Counted from the first letter of the stretch, positions 32,748-43,599 are shown. The stretch is DNA of 64,000 nucleotides from Calvatia gigantea (GCA_025093985.1 JACAAK010000016.1:1-64000), one strand, 5' to 3'. The notes: a model not told the origin generated them from the letters alone. Program-made: numbers and translations.

Positions 32748-33478
32748 GGCTTTTTAGACCCCGAAGGCTGCTGCTGACCTTGCGGTCGCTGCCTGCCTTG
32801 CTGCTGGCGCTGCTGCTGCTGCTGCCCACCTCCTTGTCGTGGAGTAAAGCGCACACGTTGCGCGTGGGCGGTCTGGTTGGAGGCGTAAGCGGCAATGATG
32901 CCGCTTCAGGCCTTATCCCACGTCAGCTCATGGAGCGACGTGTTCGAGGTGAGGAGTGTCTGAGCTACGTGGCTCAAAGACGGGTGGAGAGAGTGGAGGA
33001 GGATCATCGTTTCGATCTCCGGGGCGATGCCACTATCCATGGCATCAAGCTGCCCGAAGATCTGCTGGAGCTCGCTCATCTTGAGCGAGGGATCACCACC
33101 GAGAGGGAGCTCAAACGTTATTGCGCGAATGAACTCGTTATAGACCTGAGCTGGTCCAGGAAGGCCATATTGGCCCTGCAACTGAGACCAGAGAGCGCGA
33201 GCGTCCCAGGCAGAATGCTTGAGCATGCTGTTGGGGAGAGTTGCCTCTATCAACCCAAGAGCTCGCATCCGAAGGTTGTTGGCCATACCAACACTGCGGC
33301 GTTCCTCAGCAGTCGCAGGAATTGGAGTTCCTGGTCGTGCGGGACGTGCCGGCGAAGTGCTAGTAGCCGGGACTGCGGGGTGCTCAGGCCCATAAGCCTG
33401 CTCGTATTGGACGGGTTCGTCCATTGCTCCAGAGAAGTCCCATCTGGTCCAGGAGCAGTCATTCAGGGAAATGCACAT
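27827..33478 (-). pseudogene. Copia B gag-pol polyprotein, one frame with in-frame TGAs
   Basis: From ATG 33478 to TAA 27827 is exactly 1884 codons in one frame. Order: Gag with LHELTWDKA and Q-rich tracts (33478-32500), acidic Gag tail, CNVC and CQKC Cys pairs (near 31830 and 31640), protease WLLDSGASYHV (about 31597), integrase zinc region (MGHPSD, CDGCAKGK), integrase core (CHSDLLELPV, RTDNGGEYVN, QQNGRAERLN), reverse transcriptase (KTAYLYGKLDEEIYMEQ, YVDDVNFLG) and RNase H (LSDSDWAQDTETRRS, SSTEAEY). All catalytic residues are kept. I count about nine stops, all TGA, including 32906, 32660, 32513, 31934, 31283, 30038 and about 28160. Most sit where Arg is likely, fitting CGA-to-TGA change. 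Confidence 0.92.
32710..32748 (-). repeat. CAG trinucleotide repeat in copia gag
   Basis: About eleven GCT triplets (plus strand) encode poly-Gln in Gag on the minus strand. A second, interrupted Gln-rich run lies at about 32770-32830. Confidence 0.9.
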
Positions 33479-33802
33479 AAGTGCAGACCGAAGGCAAAGT
33501 GACCAAATGGTGTAGTTACCCGTCCCAGTAAGGACGGGAAGCCGTCCGCTAGGGGTTTGAACAAAAGCCCTGCAGGAGCAGAGGCCTGGTTTAGGACATA
33601 TCTAAGAATAGGGTAAACATGCAGTTAGCATCATGTAGGACTGCAGTGCGTGATGCACGCGTCGCAACATGGGGCAGACATCAGGGATCAAATGGACCAA
33701 GGGACCACCGTCTCCCAGGTTGCGTACGACCTGTAGCCTCCTACACTCTACCAGCGTTGTTAAAGCGCGGTTCGGAGTGAGCGGCGGTCGGGGCCCATAA
33801 CC
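33479..33802 (-). promoter_or_regulatory. Copia B 5' leader with tRNA-iMet-type primer binding site
   Basis: Directly after the 5' LTR (minus strand) comes GGTTATGGGCCCCGACC (33786-33802). GGTTATGGGCCC is complementary to the anticodon stem-loop of initiator Met tRNA (GGGCCCAUAACC), not to a tRNA 3' end. This is the arrangement known for Drosophila copia, where a cut half-tRNA primes reverse transcription. The remaining 300 bp up to the gag ATG hold no gene. Confidence 0.7.
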
Positions 33803-34216
33803 TGTTAAGACGAGTACACCACAAGTAGCTCTACGCTAGTGGCGGAGGGGAGTCGTACTCACTGGGTTTGTTGAGATAGGTAGTTATAGACCGTAGCTAG
33901 AGGATATCTTAGAGGTATGATGGAAGAAGAGTAGACTGGATTGTCTAAAGGAATATACGCATACTACATAGGTCTTATATAATCTAATGTCTCTGGTCTG
34001 TGCGCCAGTTCTACCTAATACAGGTGAGGTCTTATCTGCCAGTAGCATATACAGAGCATACTGCGTATATTGTTCTATTTAATAGACCATGACCAGCAAC
34101 CTAGAGTGCGGTCTAGTACATTGTCCGTTATCTCTCTTCAAGAGTGAAGTACTCAAGAACCCGTTTCAGCTATAAATAGACTGAACCAACATAGTGGTAC
34201 GGATCGAGATTCAACA
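33803..34216 (-). mobile_element. Copia B 5' LTR
   Basis: This 414-bp LTR is nearly identical to 27393-27801 apart from a few one-base indels and substitutions. It is followed on the plus strand by the CCGGT duplication. Confidence 0.93.
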
Positions 34217-34221
34217 CCGGT

Positions 34222-34690
34222 GATTAATGATGATCGATGAAACACCAGACCAGAAACCTTTTGGTCAAACTAACAGGTAAGGCTATGATGTCGTCCTTCC
34301 ATACTAGCTAACGCCGCATCAATGTCAGAGGTATACCCAGCGAATTTTCAATGATTGGCTTTCCCATGCACAATGAGATGAAAGTCTAGGAAAACTGGAA
34401 TGGTATTATAGGTGGGATGCCAGGATTCTCGGGGTGTCCTGTCGTGTTGACAACAACCACACAGCCCTGCGACAGAAAAGGCAGGCCAGGACGCGGCGCC
34501 TTAGTGGGTTGAGTACTATGTGATCGCTCTTATCATTCCGGCTCAGTAACATCCGGTAACATGTTGTAAAAGCTTGCCTTTCTATGTGGAAAAGATGTGA
34601 GACTAATATAGGAAGACCTCAACAGACTAGTCATGCGAAGCGGAAACGAACGGGACTGGGATAATCGGAGCGCATCAGGTAAATTTAGGA
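34222..34690. other. Upstream flank of 7TM copy 1, conserved between units
   Basis: This stretch aligns with 42010-42480, 48530-48960 and 56400-56840 (shared blocks CAATGAGATGAAAGTCTAGG, ACTGGAATGGTATTATAG and CCTTAGTG). No reading frame is kept. It is duplicated noncoding DNA of the tandem unit. Confidence 0.6.
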
Positions 34691-35340
34691 TTTCTCGTTG
34701 TTTATACAAGTGCCCTCTACATGAACTACGCAGTTGAGCTCCGCGCTTCTCGCAAAATACTTCCTCAAAGGCGCATGTATCTCTGGCGGCCGTTCAGCAG
34801 GTCCTGGAACATTGCACACCCAAAGTATTTTAGAAAGGAGAAGAACAAAGATGATATTATTAGATTGTATGTGTTCTAAAAGCCAAAGAATGTAAACCTC
34901 CACAGAACTATCCTCCGCAGGTCCTCTCCCTCCACGCGGCAGCGAACCACCCGCCCAACACAACGGATTTTACACTTTTCTTATCCTCCACCCTCAGCTT
35001 GTTCACAGGCTCGTCCGTCGTTCCGAGTGTTTGGGTGTCAGGTCGGGACTGGCTATGCCATTCCTCTGACTAGAAGGACCAAAATTAATCAGTGGTGGGA
35101 TTGCGGAGAAAATCTGATGGGGTGTACGGGAGCTTGACCCAAAAACCCTACAAAAAAAGAACACCATTCTCTCCGCCATGCGTTTCACGTGGCCGCCAGA
35201 ACACTTCGTACGAGAGTTGGTCTTTCGTGATTCTGTTGATAGCTCGTGAACATTCAGAAGTTTGGCATTTGATAGTATACGTGAACAATTGAGCATATAT
35301 ATTGTTCGGAGACCGGTCGAGCGAAACTGGTAATGGCATC
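34690..35340 (-). pseudogene. Decayed unrecognised segment X, unit A
   Basis: I do not recognise the gene. The best conserved reading among the unit copies is on the minus strand. One piece resembles DELVNKLRAG...LGGWFA (better kept at 53345-53385 and 60600-60650). A second piece resembles NIYAQLFTYTIKGQTP...SGGHVKRMA (35150-35340). Stops and frame changes occur in every copy. Homologous copies lie at 42480-43060, 49000-49560, 53270-53560, 57000-57430, 60480-60780 and 61150-61720. Strand and coding status are tentative. Confidence 0.35.
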
Positions 35341-35868
35341 GTCGGATTCCGGGTCTAAGGTCGGAATTTACCGAATCATTAGAAATGATGGGAGGGGCGT
35401 ATCCTTCGAGGTCGTTGAATGGGTTATGGTATTGAAGGGATTCGAGTTGGAGGTTTTAGAGCCTTGCAAAATACGTCCGAAATTATCGTGTTAACACCAG
35501 TATTCAAACGCAATACTTGCGTCACGCTGAACGATGTCGTTTAGAGTGATTCCAGCTTTGAACGACCGTATTGATTGGTAGATGGTCACAGTAAAATTTA
35601 CAAAGGAGAGTAAATTCAAGGGCGCACAGTTGTCACTCTTATTTACCCGTGCCAGAATCGAAAGCAACGCCGCCAGGCCACTATGCAAAACTCCACAATT
35701 CTACACAATTCTCTCCAGAGCGGTCCTTGATGTAATCTGTAATGATGCATAAAGAACAATAACCCCCAATGAAATGCTGTCCTCGGTTTGGAGATATTGG
35801 CGGCGGAGGGTAATCTAACAAGAGCACAATATACCGTGTGGTCGTCCTAAGCCCAAAATACTTGCAAT

Positions 35869-36690
35869 CTAAGCTGGGGTGGGAGTATCATGGATAGCAA
35901 CTCCGAGGATATGCTTTGTCAAGGAAACAGTGGCGAAAGAGGTAGTGGACGACTTGGTGATACAAGTTGAGGGAAGCCAACGGTTCTTCTTCCAGTTTGG
36001 ATACGACCTTGGGTTGGCGGATGACATAGGGGAACGTCGGAGCTGAGCTACGGGGTTGGATCCGGCAGTGAGTGCTGCGTCGATAAACAACACAACGATG
36101 GAAGCAAACACGAACAGGCCTGAACAGCCCCAGGGACAGATCGTCCTTCAAAAGGTTGGGGGGTGGGTATTCTGAACTGCTCAGCCATAGCCTTTCGCTG
36201 AGATGGGGTGCCACATGCTCAGTGATGTAAGCACGGTGGTAGGAGCCTGGAATGCAAGCTGATGGACGATTGTACCGAGGATTTGGTTCGGATCAGCGCG
36301 TTCGTTGGACCGAGAGTGAGGGAGGTTGCGCCCAGTTTACGTGCACCGTTTTCAGCCCCCTCCAGAACGAAGGGAATCACGACCTGGAGGCTAATACAGA
36401 TGTTCAACAGCCCGAGATATGGGTAGGACCAGGAGACGGACCATCAGTACCCACGCGATAACAGATGTTATGACTGATATCATACATCGTTGGGCTGTTC
36501 AACACAAAGGAGAGGGCGTTGGCAAAATTGCAGTGATTATCCGAAGCGGTGGACCTTTGGGAACGATGAGCATGATTACTTGGCATACAGTTTCGTTAGA
36601 AGTAGGACTATTATATGTGATGACACGTACCTGCTCCGAGTCCAGATGAACACAATGATGGAGCGTTGGGTGGAAGGGATCCACGTTGTG
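35869..36690 (-). pseudogene. Decayed unrecognised segment Y, unit A
   Basis: This is probably a minus-strand gene remnant. Near its 5' side there is a good donor GTACGTGTCATC with a CTAAC branch-like motif (about 36590-36635). A second likely intron follows the conserved reading YDISHNIYYYMGTDG (unit D version). Downstream, segments like AYTLNLWEPILRKATAEQLR and YHEVTIPANSGAACRDLERY are preserved best in units B, D and E. A hydrophobic stretch, ASIVVLFIDAALTAGSN, occurs near 36090. I could not assign a family. Frame changes occur in all copies. Confidence 0.35.
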
Positions 36691-37020
36691 AATAGTGACG
36701 AGGACGTTCCGTGGTTGAAGTTAATGTTTAACGTTTACTCGTCAGGCCTTCAGGCACAAGGACAGGGTCACGATTGCCTGTTGACTCAGAATATGAACGC
36801 TCTTTCTCTTCGTTGATCCGTCAAACTGGCTTTGTTTCCGCCTGCTTTTTTGTTGCCGATCGCATCGACGAATTCAACTACGAGTGCGTTGCTCCTTGTA
36901 CCAGAGATCTACGGTTTCTTGTGTATACGCCACATTCTTTGCCACGACTAAAACCAAATATTGTCACCCACTGCGCTGGAGACGGAGATGCGCGCTTGGT
37001 GTATATCGGGTAATCCTAGC

Positions 37021-37650
37021 TCGGATCGTTATAGATGCGTCTGGGTTAAGTATCGAGTAGGTGTATCCTGTGGTATTTGGCGGAAATAATGGTGCCGATT
37101 TCACCACCACGTTACCTGCATCCGGACTCTTATGCTCTGTCGAGTCAATGACCTGGGAAAGAAACTAGCTGAAAGGTGCTTTCCCTCAGATTCATCCAAA
37201 ATCGCCTGCTAACGATAACCTGACAGTTGCCGGGGTGTGGTTTCGTGCTGAACGGCTGTGTCGAGTCTATCTGATACTTGCTTAACATGAAGAACTTCGC
37301 GAGGGATGTGCTAATGCCAGTGTACGAATTAAATGAGCAGTACAGGAGAAATGAGGCAGGCAAGCGTGGATCGTCGTCGAACATTCATTGTTATGTCAGA
37401 AATTGGGGATGTGATAGTCAGCGTTTTCGTAACGAACCCACAACGGGCACAGGGTGTGAAGGTGACTATCCGACTCAACCACCTGAACGATTTGGGGCAC
37501 ATAAGTATGTTTCCTTCCGACTCCCTCAACGACTGTATCTGCGTCATCGGACGGTTACGGTACGATCTACGGAGGGGAGAGGGTTTGAGGGCGTGCATGT
37601 GCTATTACTCTCGTTTATCCACCGGGGAATCTGGAACCACATGCCACCAT
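37021..37650 (+). pseudogene. Arginyl-tRNA synthetase pseudogene, unit A, first fragment
   Basis: This stretch corresponds to the N-terminal and HIGH-motif region of the cytosolic enzyme that charges tRNA-Arg. It is recognised by alignment with the clearer copies B, D and E. NGADFTTTLPAS corresponds to the GKKGADFTIALP segment, and VSVFVTNPQRAQGVKV...HISMFPSDSLND is shared with unit D. Multiple frame changes and stops occur. It is followed by a second copy of segment Y (37740-38280) rather than by the rest of the synthetase, so the unit is internally rearranged. Confidence 0.6.
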
Positions 37651-37739
37651 AAAACCATGTTGAACTCTAGAATATCTACACCACATCCTTCAGGGCGTTT
37701 CCAAACCCTCGAGATAATCCACAAATAGTTCAAGACGAA

Positions 37740-38280
37740 GGCATCGCCTCACTCGTCGACAAGCCGGTCACAGTTGGCTGGGATTATCAGGTCATGGTGC
37801 ATAGGCAAGACATCATCGCGGGGAAAGAGGTTTTAGAGGTGGCAACAATACACCACATCTTCAAAGCGCTGGTGAGTGTGGCGAGGCGGCCCCTGAGCTT
37901 CTTGGGCATGGCATTGTGTTCACCCATGCTGTGTCCTACCAGAGCGTCGGTTTTCCAAAAAAAAAAAAGAAATCTAAAAATTGTGTGATGAACACCCCAA
38001 ACTGTTCAGGCATAACCCTGACAGCAAGCTGGTGGACTATTGTGCCGAGGATCCAGTTGCGAGATCGAAAGGGTTGCACTGGGGACACTCACGCCGTATT
38101 CGGCTCCCCCCGAAAATGAGGGGAATCATCAACTGGAGCGCCAAATCGAGGTCAAAGCACGTTACCTGGAAGGATCAGGACACGTACTATCGAGGGACAG
38201 ACGGATATCGTACGTGATTGTGTTGTTCACCACAAAATAGCGGGCATTGTTAAAGCTGTCAGTGACCGCCTGGGTTGTTG
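37740..38280 (-). pseudogene. Second copy of segment Y in unit A
   Basis: Plus-strand blocks (GACAAGCCGGTCACAGTTGG..., GCATAGGCAAGACATCATCG, GGGAATCATCAACTGGAG) match the segment Y copies at 43980-44400 and 62620-63060 in order. A run of A at about 37957-37969 and many indels show decay. No frame survives. Confidence 0.5.
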
Positions 38281-38559
38281 TGCTGTTTGGGTCCACCAAT
38301 AAACTGCTGACCGGCACGGACTCTTCATCTGGTCCGTCAAACTAGCTTCGTGCTTGTTCCAAATACGCCTGTTCCAAATACGGACCCTGGCCTTTTCTTC
38401 TCCCTCTTCTGTCGACAATCCCATCGATTGATGGATTTGACCGCAAGCATATCACTTCTCGATGTAAAGCCTTTCCCCAGTACACACCATTCCAACCTGC
38501 GGGTCACTCAAGTAAATTCTCACTGGACTGGAGACGGATCCTCATGATGTGTACTTGGC

Positions 38560-39836
38560 CGGTACCAGAACAGCTACATCCTGGGGTGATTATTTGGTCC
38601 AGTTACTGGACAGGTTTATCGTGGCGTGACATCCAGAAAGACCGAACTCCAGGCCCCTTTATGGACTTCCCGAAGAAAATAATCGAAAATGTACGTCTTC
38701 CCGAGACTAACGCAGCATTGCCTGCTATTGACTAACTGGCAACAGCGTGGGTGTAGTTCTCACATAATGGCTAGGTCGATTCTATGCGACAGGTCCGGCC
38801 CTTTCTTGCGTTTTACGCGGGACGCGAAGATCCTCGCGAGAAATGTCCTTCGGCGGTTATTCACTCCTCCCTCCTCAGCCGCTCTCCACAAAAAGAACTG
38901 GCACGGGTGCGGTAGTTCAGCCTGACTGTTACCTGCTTCGATGTTCACTGGAAAACGAAGGACTTCACGAACCGGCGCGATCAGAATGCTTTACGCCGAA
39001 ACCAACTCACGGGTCAGAGTTGACGTTGCAGCGTAGTCCAGGCAAGTGGAGGATCACGAGCACGAAACTCTAGCAAAATGGAAAGTATGGTGAGAGTCGA
39101 ACGTGAACAAGTATGAAAGCAAGTACGATCGACTGAACGTTCATTTCCAGGTGCACAGAGGGGAGACTGAGGTTTCATGGGTAGTGATGGATACGGCGCT
39201 GGCACAATGATGGAGATGGGACCAAGGGAGGGGAATGATGGCATTAAGTAAGCGATTTTGAAAAAGTGGAATCGGGTCAGGTTGTGGGACGGAAACGAAG
39301 TGTGTCGCCACCCATAGCTTGCCACTTGTCGACGCTAACACGAGCATAATTGTCACCCAATCTGTTTGACTTGTAAGCTCTTGCAAATCAACGGCCTCGT
39401 GGGGGGCACGAGCACCCGAAAAGGCACTGTTGTGTTCCCAGAGCAGATCATCCAAGTGGCAACCTGTCTTTTACACGAACAAGTGCAGGAGAACGAAATA
39501 CGCAGCTTCAAGGATCTCGGACCCACAGGTCACGGAGTTATGGGGATGAAAATCTGGGACATGGCTGCGAGGTGGTACGCCACCAATTATGACCTTAACT
39601 CTGTATACCTAATGTGCGTCGAAAAAACCACCTCCAAGTTCAACCGAGAACATATGCTCTCCCCCGAAGACAATCCGAGCACATACCTCCAACACGCGAC
39701 GCCTGTTTCATACCCATTAGCCGCAGCCTCGTCCATCTTTCACCCCCGTTTGAAACCGGTCCCATCGCCTAACAAGATACCCCCAAGGTCGCGGATTTAC
39801 ATTCACCCCCAGCACCTTTCCCGAATGTGCACGTAA
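38560..39836 (+). pseudogene. Arginyl-tRNA synthetase pseudogene, unit A, second fragment
   Basis: The C-terminal part is the most readable in the window. GGTSTRKGTVVFPEQII (about 39395-39445) matches the conserved MSTRKGTVVFLEQII segment of eukaryotic class I ArgRS. It is followed by VMGMKIWDMAARW, which matches ITGIKIQDMAAKR, and then by a DNPSTYLQHATPVSYPLA segment, which matches GDTGPYLQYAHVRLAS. The 39366-39836 frame is open for 156 codons. Upstream, 38560-39300 is frame-broken. The anticodon-binding domain at the C-terminus is not recognisable. Confidence 0.75.
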
Positions 39837-39839
39837 TGG

Positions 39840-40247
39840 CTGCGTACGAATCGAGGGACACGGCGCCTTCATACGTTGGTCCCAACCCAAGATGAAGTTA
39901 GTACCCGTAATTGGTACCGATTGCACGCTGGGCGTAGCCACTGCCGACTGCTAAAGTGCGCGCTCGGACAAACCGCAAGTCGGAGACCATAGATTCCTGC
40001 CGCCTTCCGGCTTCCTCCGTTGATCCCTCTGTCTCACATTTATCGTAATATACTTACCGCGACAGGGAAGTTACACGTGGAGGCCGGGACCCGTTCGCTC
40101 TGTAGCACGCTCAATGCTGTATCCATGTCTATATCTCCCCACCAAAATATACACACTTTCAAATCTTTACAAGATGACCAACCACCCGGATTGGTCCCCA
40201 ACTAACTACATTATAAGAGTGTGAGGGTGCCAAACGAAAATCAACGC
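39840..40247. other. Intergenic stretch, end of unit A
   Basis: No gene is supported. The part from about 40010 (TTGATCCCTCTGTCTCACAT, GAGGCCGGGACCC) aligns with 46900-47100 and 54890-55080, so it is a conserved 3' flank of the 7TM genes. Confidence 0.5.
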
Positions 40248-41846
40248 CTAAACAGTTGACTCGGAGTGAGGGACGGGTCGAGAACCTTCTGCCACCGTAA
40301 CCGTAGTCGGTGCAGAGACTTGAGAACGAATGCCGCTGGTTTCATCGGTGGCGGTCTGTGCACCATGGTTCCACTGTAAGCTTGTGAGTTCGCGCTCCGT
40401 ATCCCTGGTCCATCCTCGTCCGCTTGCAACCCGATAGACAACGAGAAAGTAGGCGATGACCTGGATAATGGGGATGTATGAAAGATGTCACCACCGTGAT
40501 TAATGTTAATATGCGTACTTTGATGGTAGAATCATTAGCTTCAAACAGAATGAAACTGGGGTCGTTTAGACCATTCGAAATTGCAGAAGCGATAGACCAT
40601 GCAGAATCCAAAACATAGGATTCAATCAGCATCGCAACAACACTGTAGGGCGGGAGTTTCGTAGACGTAGAGAAAGAGATTAGAGAACGAATTTTATTGG
40701 TAGTAACGAAAACAAGAGAATAGTAAGTTAGTGTAAGGTAGCGAAAACTGTAAACTACGGCATGACCATGGCTTTTATAACTACTGCAGACTACGTAGCG
40801 AATATTCGACAAGATTCCTAGACTATTCTACGAAAGCTGAGGAACTATTAGGGTCAAGTAAATAGTACGCGATATCGAAAAACCAGAAAAGGATCGAAAG
40901 TTAACAAAAATGGAATAGTCCAAACTGAAACCCCTAACTCCTCCGAGCTCACCAATTCCATCGTCTACGCATCGTCCTCGCGTAGCCGTCTTGACTCCCC
41001 TATAACACTCATATATGGACCACAAGCATCCGATGTTCCTGTACTAAAGTGAAGCCCATTATTACACATTTAATAAGTTCGGGCACTTACCCATTAACCT
41101 GATGTTACGCCTTCGGACTAGCAAAATACGTGCTATTATCAGCCCAGTCACGAGGATTGTGAATGCCGATACAACTGCATAACCTGCAGCCTCCACCGCA
41201 ATTAACCCTTGCAGAGGGATGCCGAACTGATCGAGTGGGAACAAAGCACCCACGATACCGATTAGAACATCCAGGGCTGGCCATGCTGTCAGGTGCAACA
41301 AGCAAAGAGAGTCAATGTCAGCATACCTATGTAAGACAAGAGGAGTAACAAAGGCAGAAACATGACTGCTGCAACATATCGTGTTCCACTCCATATTACC
41401 CACAGGCGCCAGATCTGTTGGGATGGTGTGTCCAGTGACGTCAACACATTGGATCAATGACTAACCTGGATTGCCATTGTCGAGACCTCAACAATCAAAT
41501 CAAAGATACTACCCACCACACTGTATGAGGTGGTAGTTAAATTGTATGAGGCTTCGTATAGTAATGGCCCTCCAGGGTAATCAGCATGGCTGATATAAGC
41601 CACCTGGATCATCCGCGTATTCAATGCAAGAAGTGCTGTTGCACAAAATAACATAAGAGAAGTATAGCCAAGTGTGAACCTGGCTTGCCTTCGTTTGTCT
41701 GGCACCTGAAGCTGAAGGTACCATGACCAAGCACAGAGGCAATAAAGTGTGAACGAAATGCCATAGAAGGTTCCGAGGATGGTAGTACAGCCGACAACGT
41801 CAAAGACTTCAATGAGGAATAGCCGGCTTTGAGAATGGGGGCTCAT
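40248..41846 (-). pseudogene. 7TM membrane protein gene, copy 2, intact except for a 359-bp insertion
   Basis: The product is a predicted plasma-membrane protein of an Agaricomycete-expanded 7TM family. Its ligand and role are unknown. Exons (minus strand) are 41466-41846, 41327-41414, 41091-41285, 40519-41038 and 40248-40460, with introns of 51, 41, 52 and 58 bp. Removing the insertion 40645-41003 and one AACACT leaves 344 codons including the stop, in frame throughout. Hydrophobic segments are clear: LGYTSLMLFCATALLALN, YVAAVMFLPLLLLLSYI, AGYAVVSAFTILVTGLIIA, YMSVVAMLIESYALDSAWSI and VIAYFLVVYRVASGR. The conserved SFTILVTGLIIARILLVRRR loop follows the fifth. The tail is short and hydrophilic. 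The insertion falls in exon 4, in the sixth segment. Confidence 0.85.
40645..41003. mobile_element. 359-bp insertion in exon 4 of 7TM copy 2
   Basis: This segment is absent from copies 1, 3 and 4. It is flanked by AACACT on both sides (40639-40644 and 41004-41009). It starts GTAGGGCGGGAG and ends GACTCCCCTAT, a weak inverted repeat. It has a TATA-like TTTTATAACT and no frame. It could be a small solo LTR or a non-autonomous TIR element. Canonical GT...AG splicing of it would leave the coding frame shifted by one base. Confidence 0.75.
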
Positions 41847-42005
41847 TATGGAAGGAGGAGTAGGTTAACGATGATCCAATTCCGCATATGTATATATAAC
41901 AAGTTTTTCTGTCAGTAGATCGTAGCAGTTCTCACACAATGCATAAGTATTTGTTCAGCACGATTTCGCTGACATTGCCGCATGATCGAACTTGAGAGCC
42001 TAGTG
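41847..42005 (-). promoter_or_regulatory. Promoter region of 7TM copy 2
   Basis: On the minus strand a TATA run (plus strand ATATGTATATATAAC, about 41886-41900) lies about 45 bp upstream of the ATG at 41846. The same arrangement is seen in the other units. Confidence 0.55.
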
Positions 42006-42020
42006 GCCGGTGATTCATGG
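42001..42020. other. Empty insertion site equivalent to the copia B target
   Basis: CTAGTGGCCGGTGATTCATG occurs here once. In unit A the same host sequence is split by copia B with CCGGT duplicated. It confirms the copia B ends and shows that the duplication of the units preceded that insertion, or that this unit was copied from an empty allele. Confidence 0.85.
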
Positions 42021-42479
42021 CGATCAATGAAACACTGTACCAGGAGAATTTTGGTGAAACTAGTAAGATCATGGTGTTGCCCTTCTATGCTAGCTAAAGC
42101 CACATCAATGTTGGAGGTATACCCAGTGAGGTTTTAATGATTTGAGATAAACGTCTGGGAAAACCGGAATGGTATTATAGACAGGAGACCAGGAATCCCA
42201 AGGTATCCCGTTGTGTTGATAACAAATACACAACCTTGCGACAGAGGAGGCAGGTCAGGACACGGCGCCTTAGTGCTTTCAAGGAACGGCCCGTGTGATC
42301 GCCTCCATCATTCCAACTTGGTGCATCCCTGGCATGGAAATAATATAAGACTAACGTGGGAGGACCTCGCCAGACCAGCCACGAGAATCAGAGACGAACG
42401 GGACTGAGATCAACCAGCTGACAGGCATCAGGTATTTTTGGGCTTTCTCATTGTTCGTACCAGCGCCCTCAACGTGAAC

Positions 42480-43500
42480 TACGCAACTGAGTTCCACATT
42501 CCTCGCAACTACTTCCTCAAGGGCGCGTGCGCCTCCGGCGGCCTTTCAGCCGGTCCTGAGACCTTGCCCACCTGAAGAATCTCGGGAGGGAGAAGAACAA
42601 AGGTGATATTATTAGATTATATGCATTCTGAAAGCCGGAGCATGTATGCCTTTACAGAACCAACCTCCGTGAGTTTCCTCCCCTCTACGTGGCAATGTAC
42701 CACCCGCCTAACACAACGGGTTCTACACTTTTTCTTACCTTCCGCTCTCAGCTTATTCACAAACTCGTCTATCGTCGCAGCAGTTTGGGCGTCGGGCCAG
42801 GACCGGGTGCGACGTTCCTCTGGCTAGAACGACCAAGAATAATCAGAGACAGGATCGTGGAGAAAATCTGATGGGACGTACGGGAGCTCGGCTCAAAACT
42901 ATACAAAAAGGTTTCCATTCTACGTGGCCATCAGACGATTTTGTAGCTCAGATTATAGCTCGTGAACACTCGGAGTTTGGCCCATCGATAGTATACGTGA
43001 ACAATCGAATGAGTATGTTGTTTGGAGACCTGCCAGGCGAAATTGGCAATAGCATCATCGGGTTCTAGATCCAAGGTGGGAGTTTATTAAATTACCAGAA
43101 ACCAGTGGGAAAGGCGTATGCTTCAAGTTCGTTGGATGGAATGTGGTAAAGAAATCGAGTTGGAGATTTGGAGCCTTGGAAATACACCCTAAATTGTTCG
43201 TGTGTCGACACCAGTATTAGAACGCAGTACTTGCGTACACGCTGAACGATGTCGTTTGGAATTGGTTCCAGCTGAGGACGACCGTATTAAGTATCTATAT
43301 TGGCGGAGGATCGCGATAAGAATCACGGAGGAGAGTAAACTCAAGGACACACACTTGCTGTCGCTCTTATTTACCCATCAGAGAATCCAAAAGAGATAGC
43401 GCCAGATCACTATGCGAAACTCCACGATTCCGCACAATATTCTCCAGAGCGATCCCTGAGGTAATGCGTAAATGATCTACGAAGAGTAACGACCCTCGAT
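42480..43500 (-). pseudogene. Decayed segment X and following DNA, unit B
   Basis: This aligns with 34690-35760 and 49000-49980. The minus-strand reading includes a DEFVNKLRAEGKKKC-like piece near 42770. The block around 43200-43400 (ERCRLELVPAEDDRIKYLYW on the plus strand) recurs in units D and E, but its frame is not kept in all units. No function is recognised. Confidence 0.35.
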
Positions 43501-43599
43501 GAAATGGCCTCCTCGGGCTGGGGTGTTGATGGCGGAGGGTAACCTCGCAAGAGCACGATATGTCGTGTGGTTGTCTAAGCCCGAAATATGTGCGATCTT

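Larger units (their letters stand above)
27393..34216 (-). mobile_element. Copia retrotransposon copy B, full length
   Basis: This 6824-bp element on the minus strand has LTRs at 27393-27801 (3') and 33803-34216 (5'). It is flanked by a perfect CCGGT duplication (27388-27392 and 34217-34221). The empty site, CTAGTGGCCGGTGATTCATG, is present once in the paralogous unit near 42001-42020. It carries a primer binding site, one gag-pol frame and a purine tract. Only in-frame TGA codons prevent translation, so it is a young but inactivated copy. Confidence 0.95.

Noticed and set aside
32621..33502. A 293-codon open frame on the plus strand with a poly-Leu run
   Set aside because: It lies antisense to copia B gag. 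The poly-Leu comes from the CAG repeat read on the other strand. There is no sign of an independent gene, although antisense gag transcripts are known in Ty1.
35869..36690. Segment Y as a pheromone receptor or cytochrome P450
   Set aside because: Short stretches looked suggestive (IPKG, hydrophobic runs), but no heme-binding or receptor signature is visible in any copy.
40645..41003. The 359-bp insertion as a newly gained intron (introner)
   Set aside because: On the minus strand it ends in CTACAG, but any GT...AG pair available leaves the coding sequence one base out of frame, so precise splicing is not possible.
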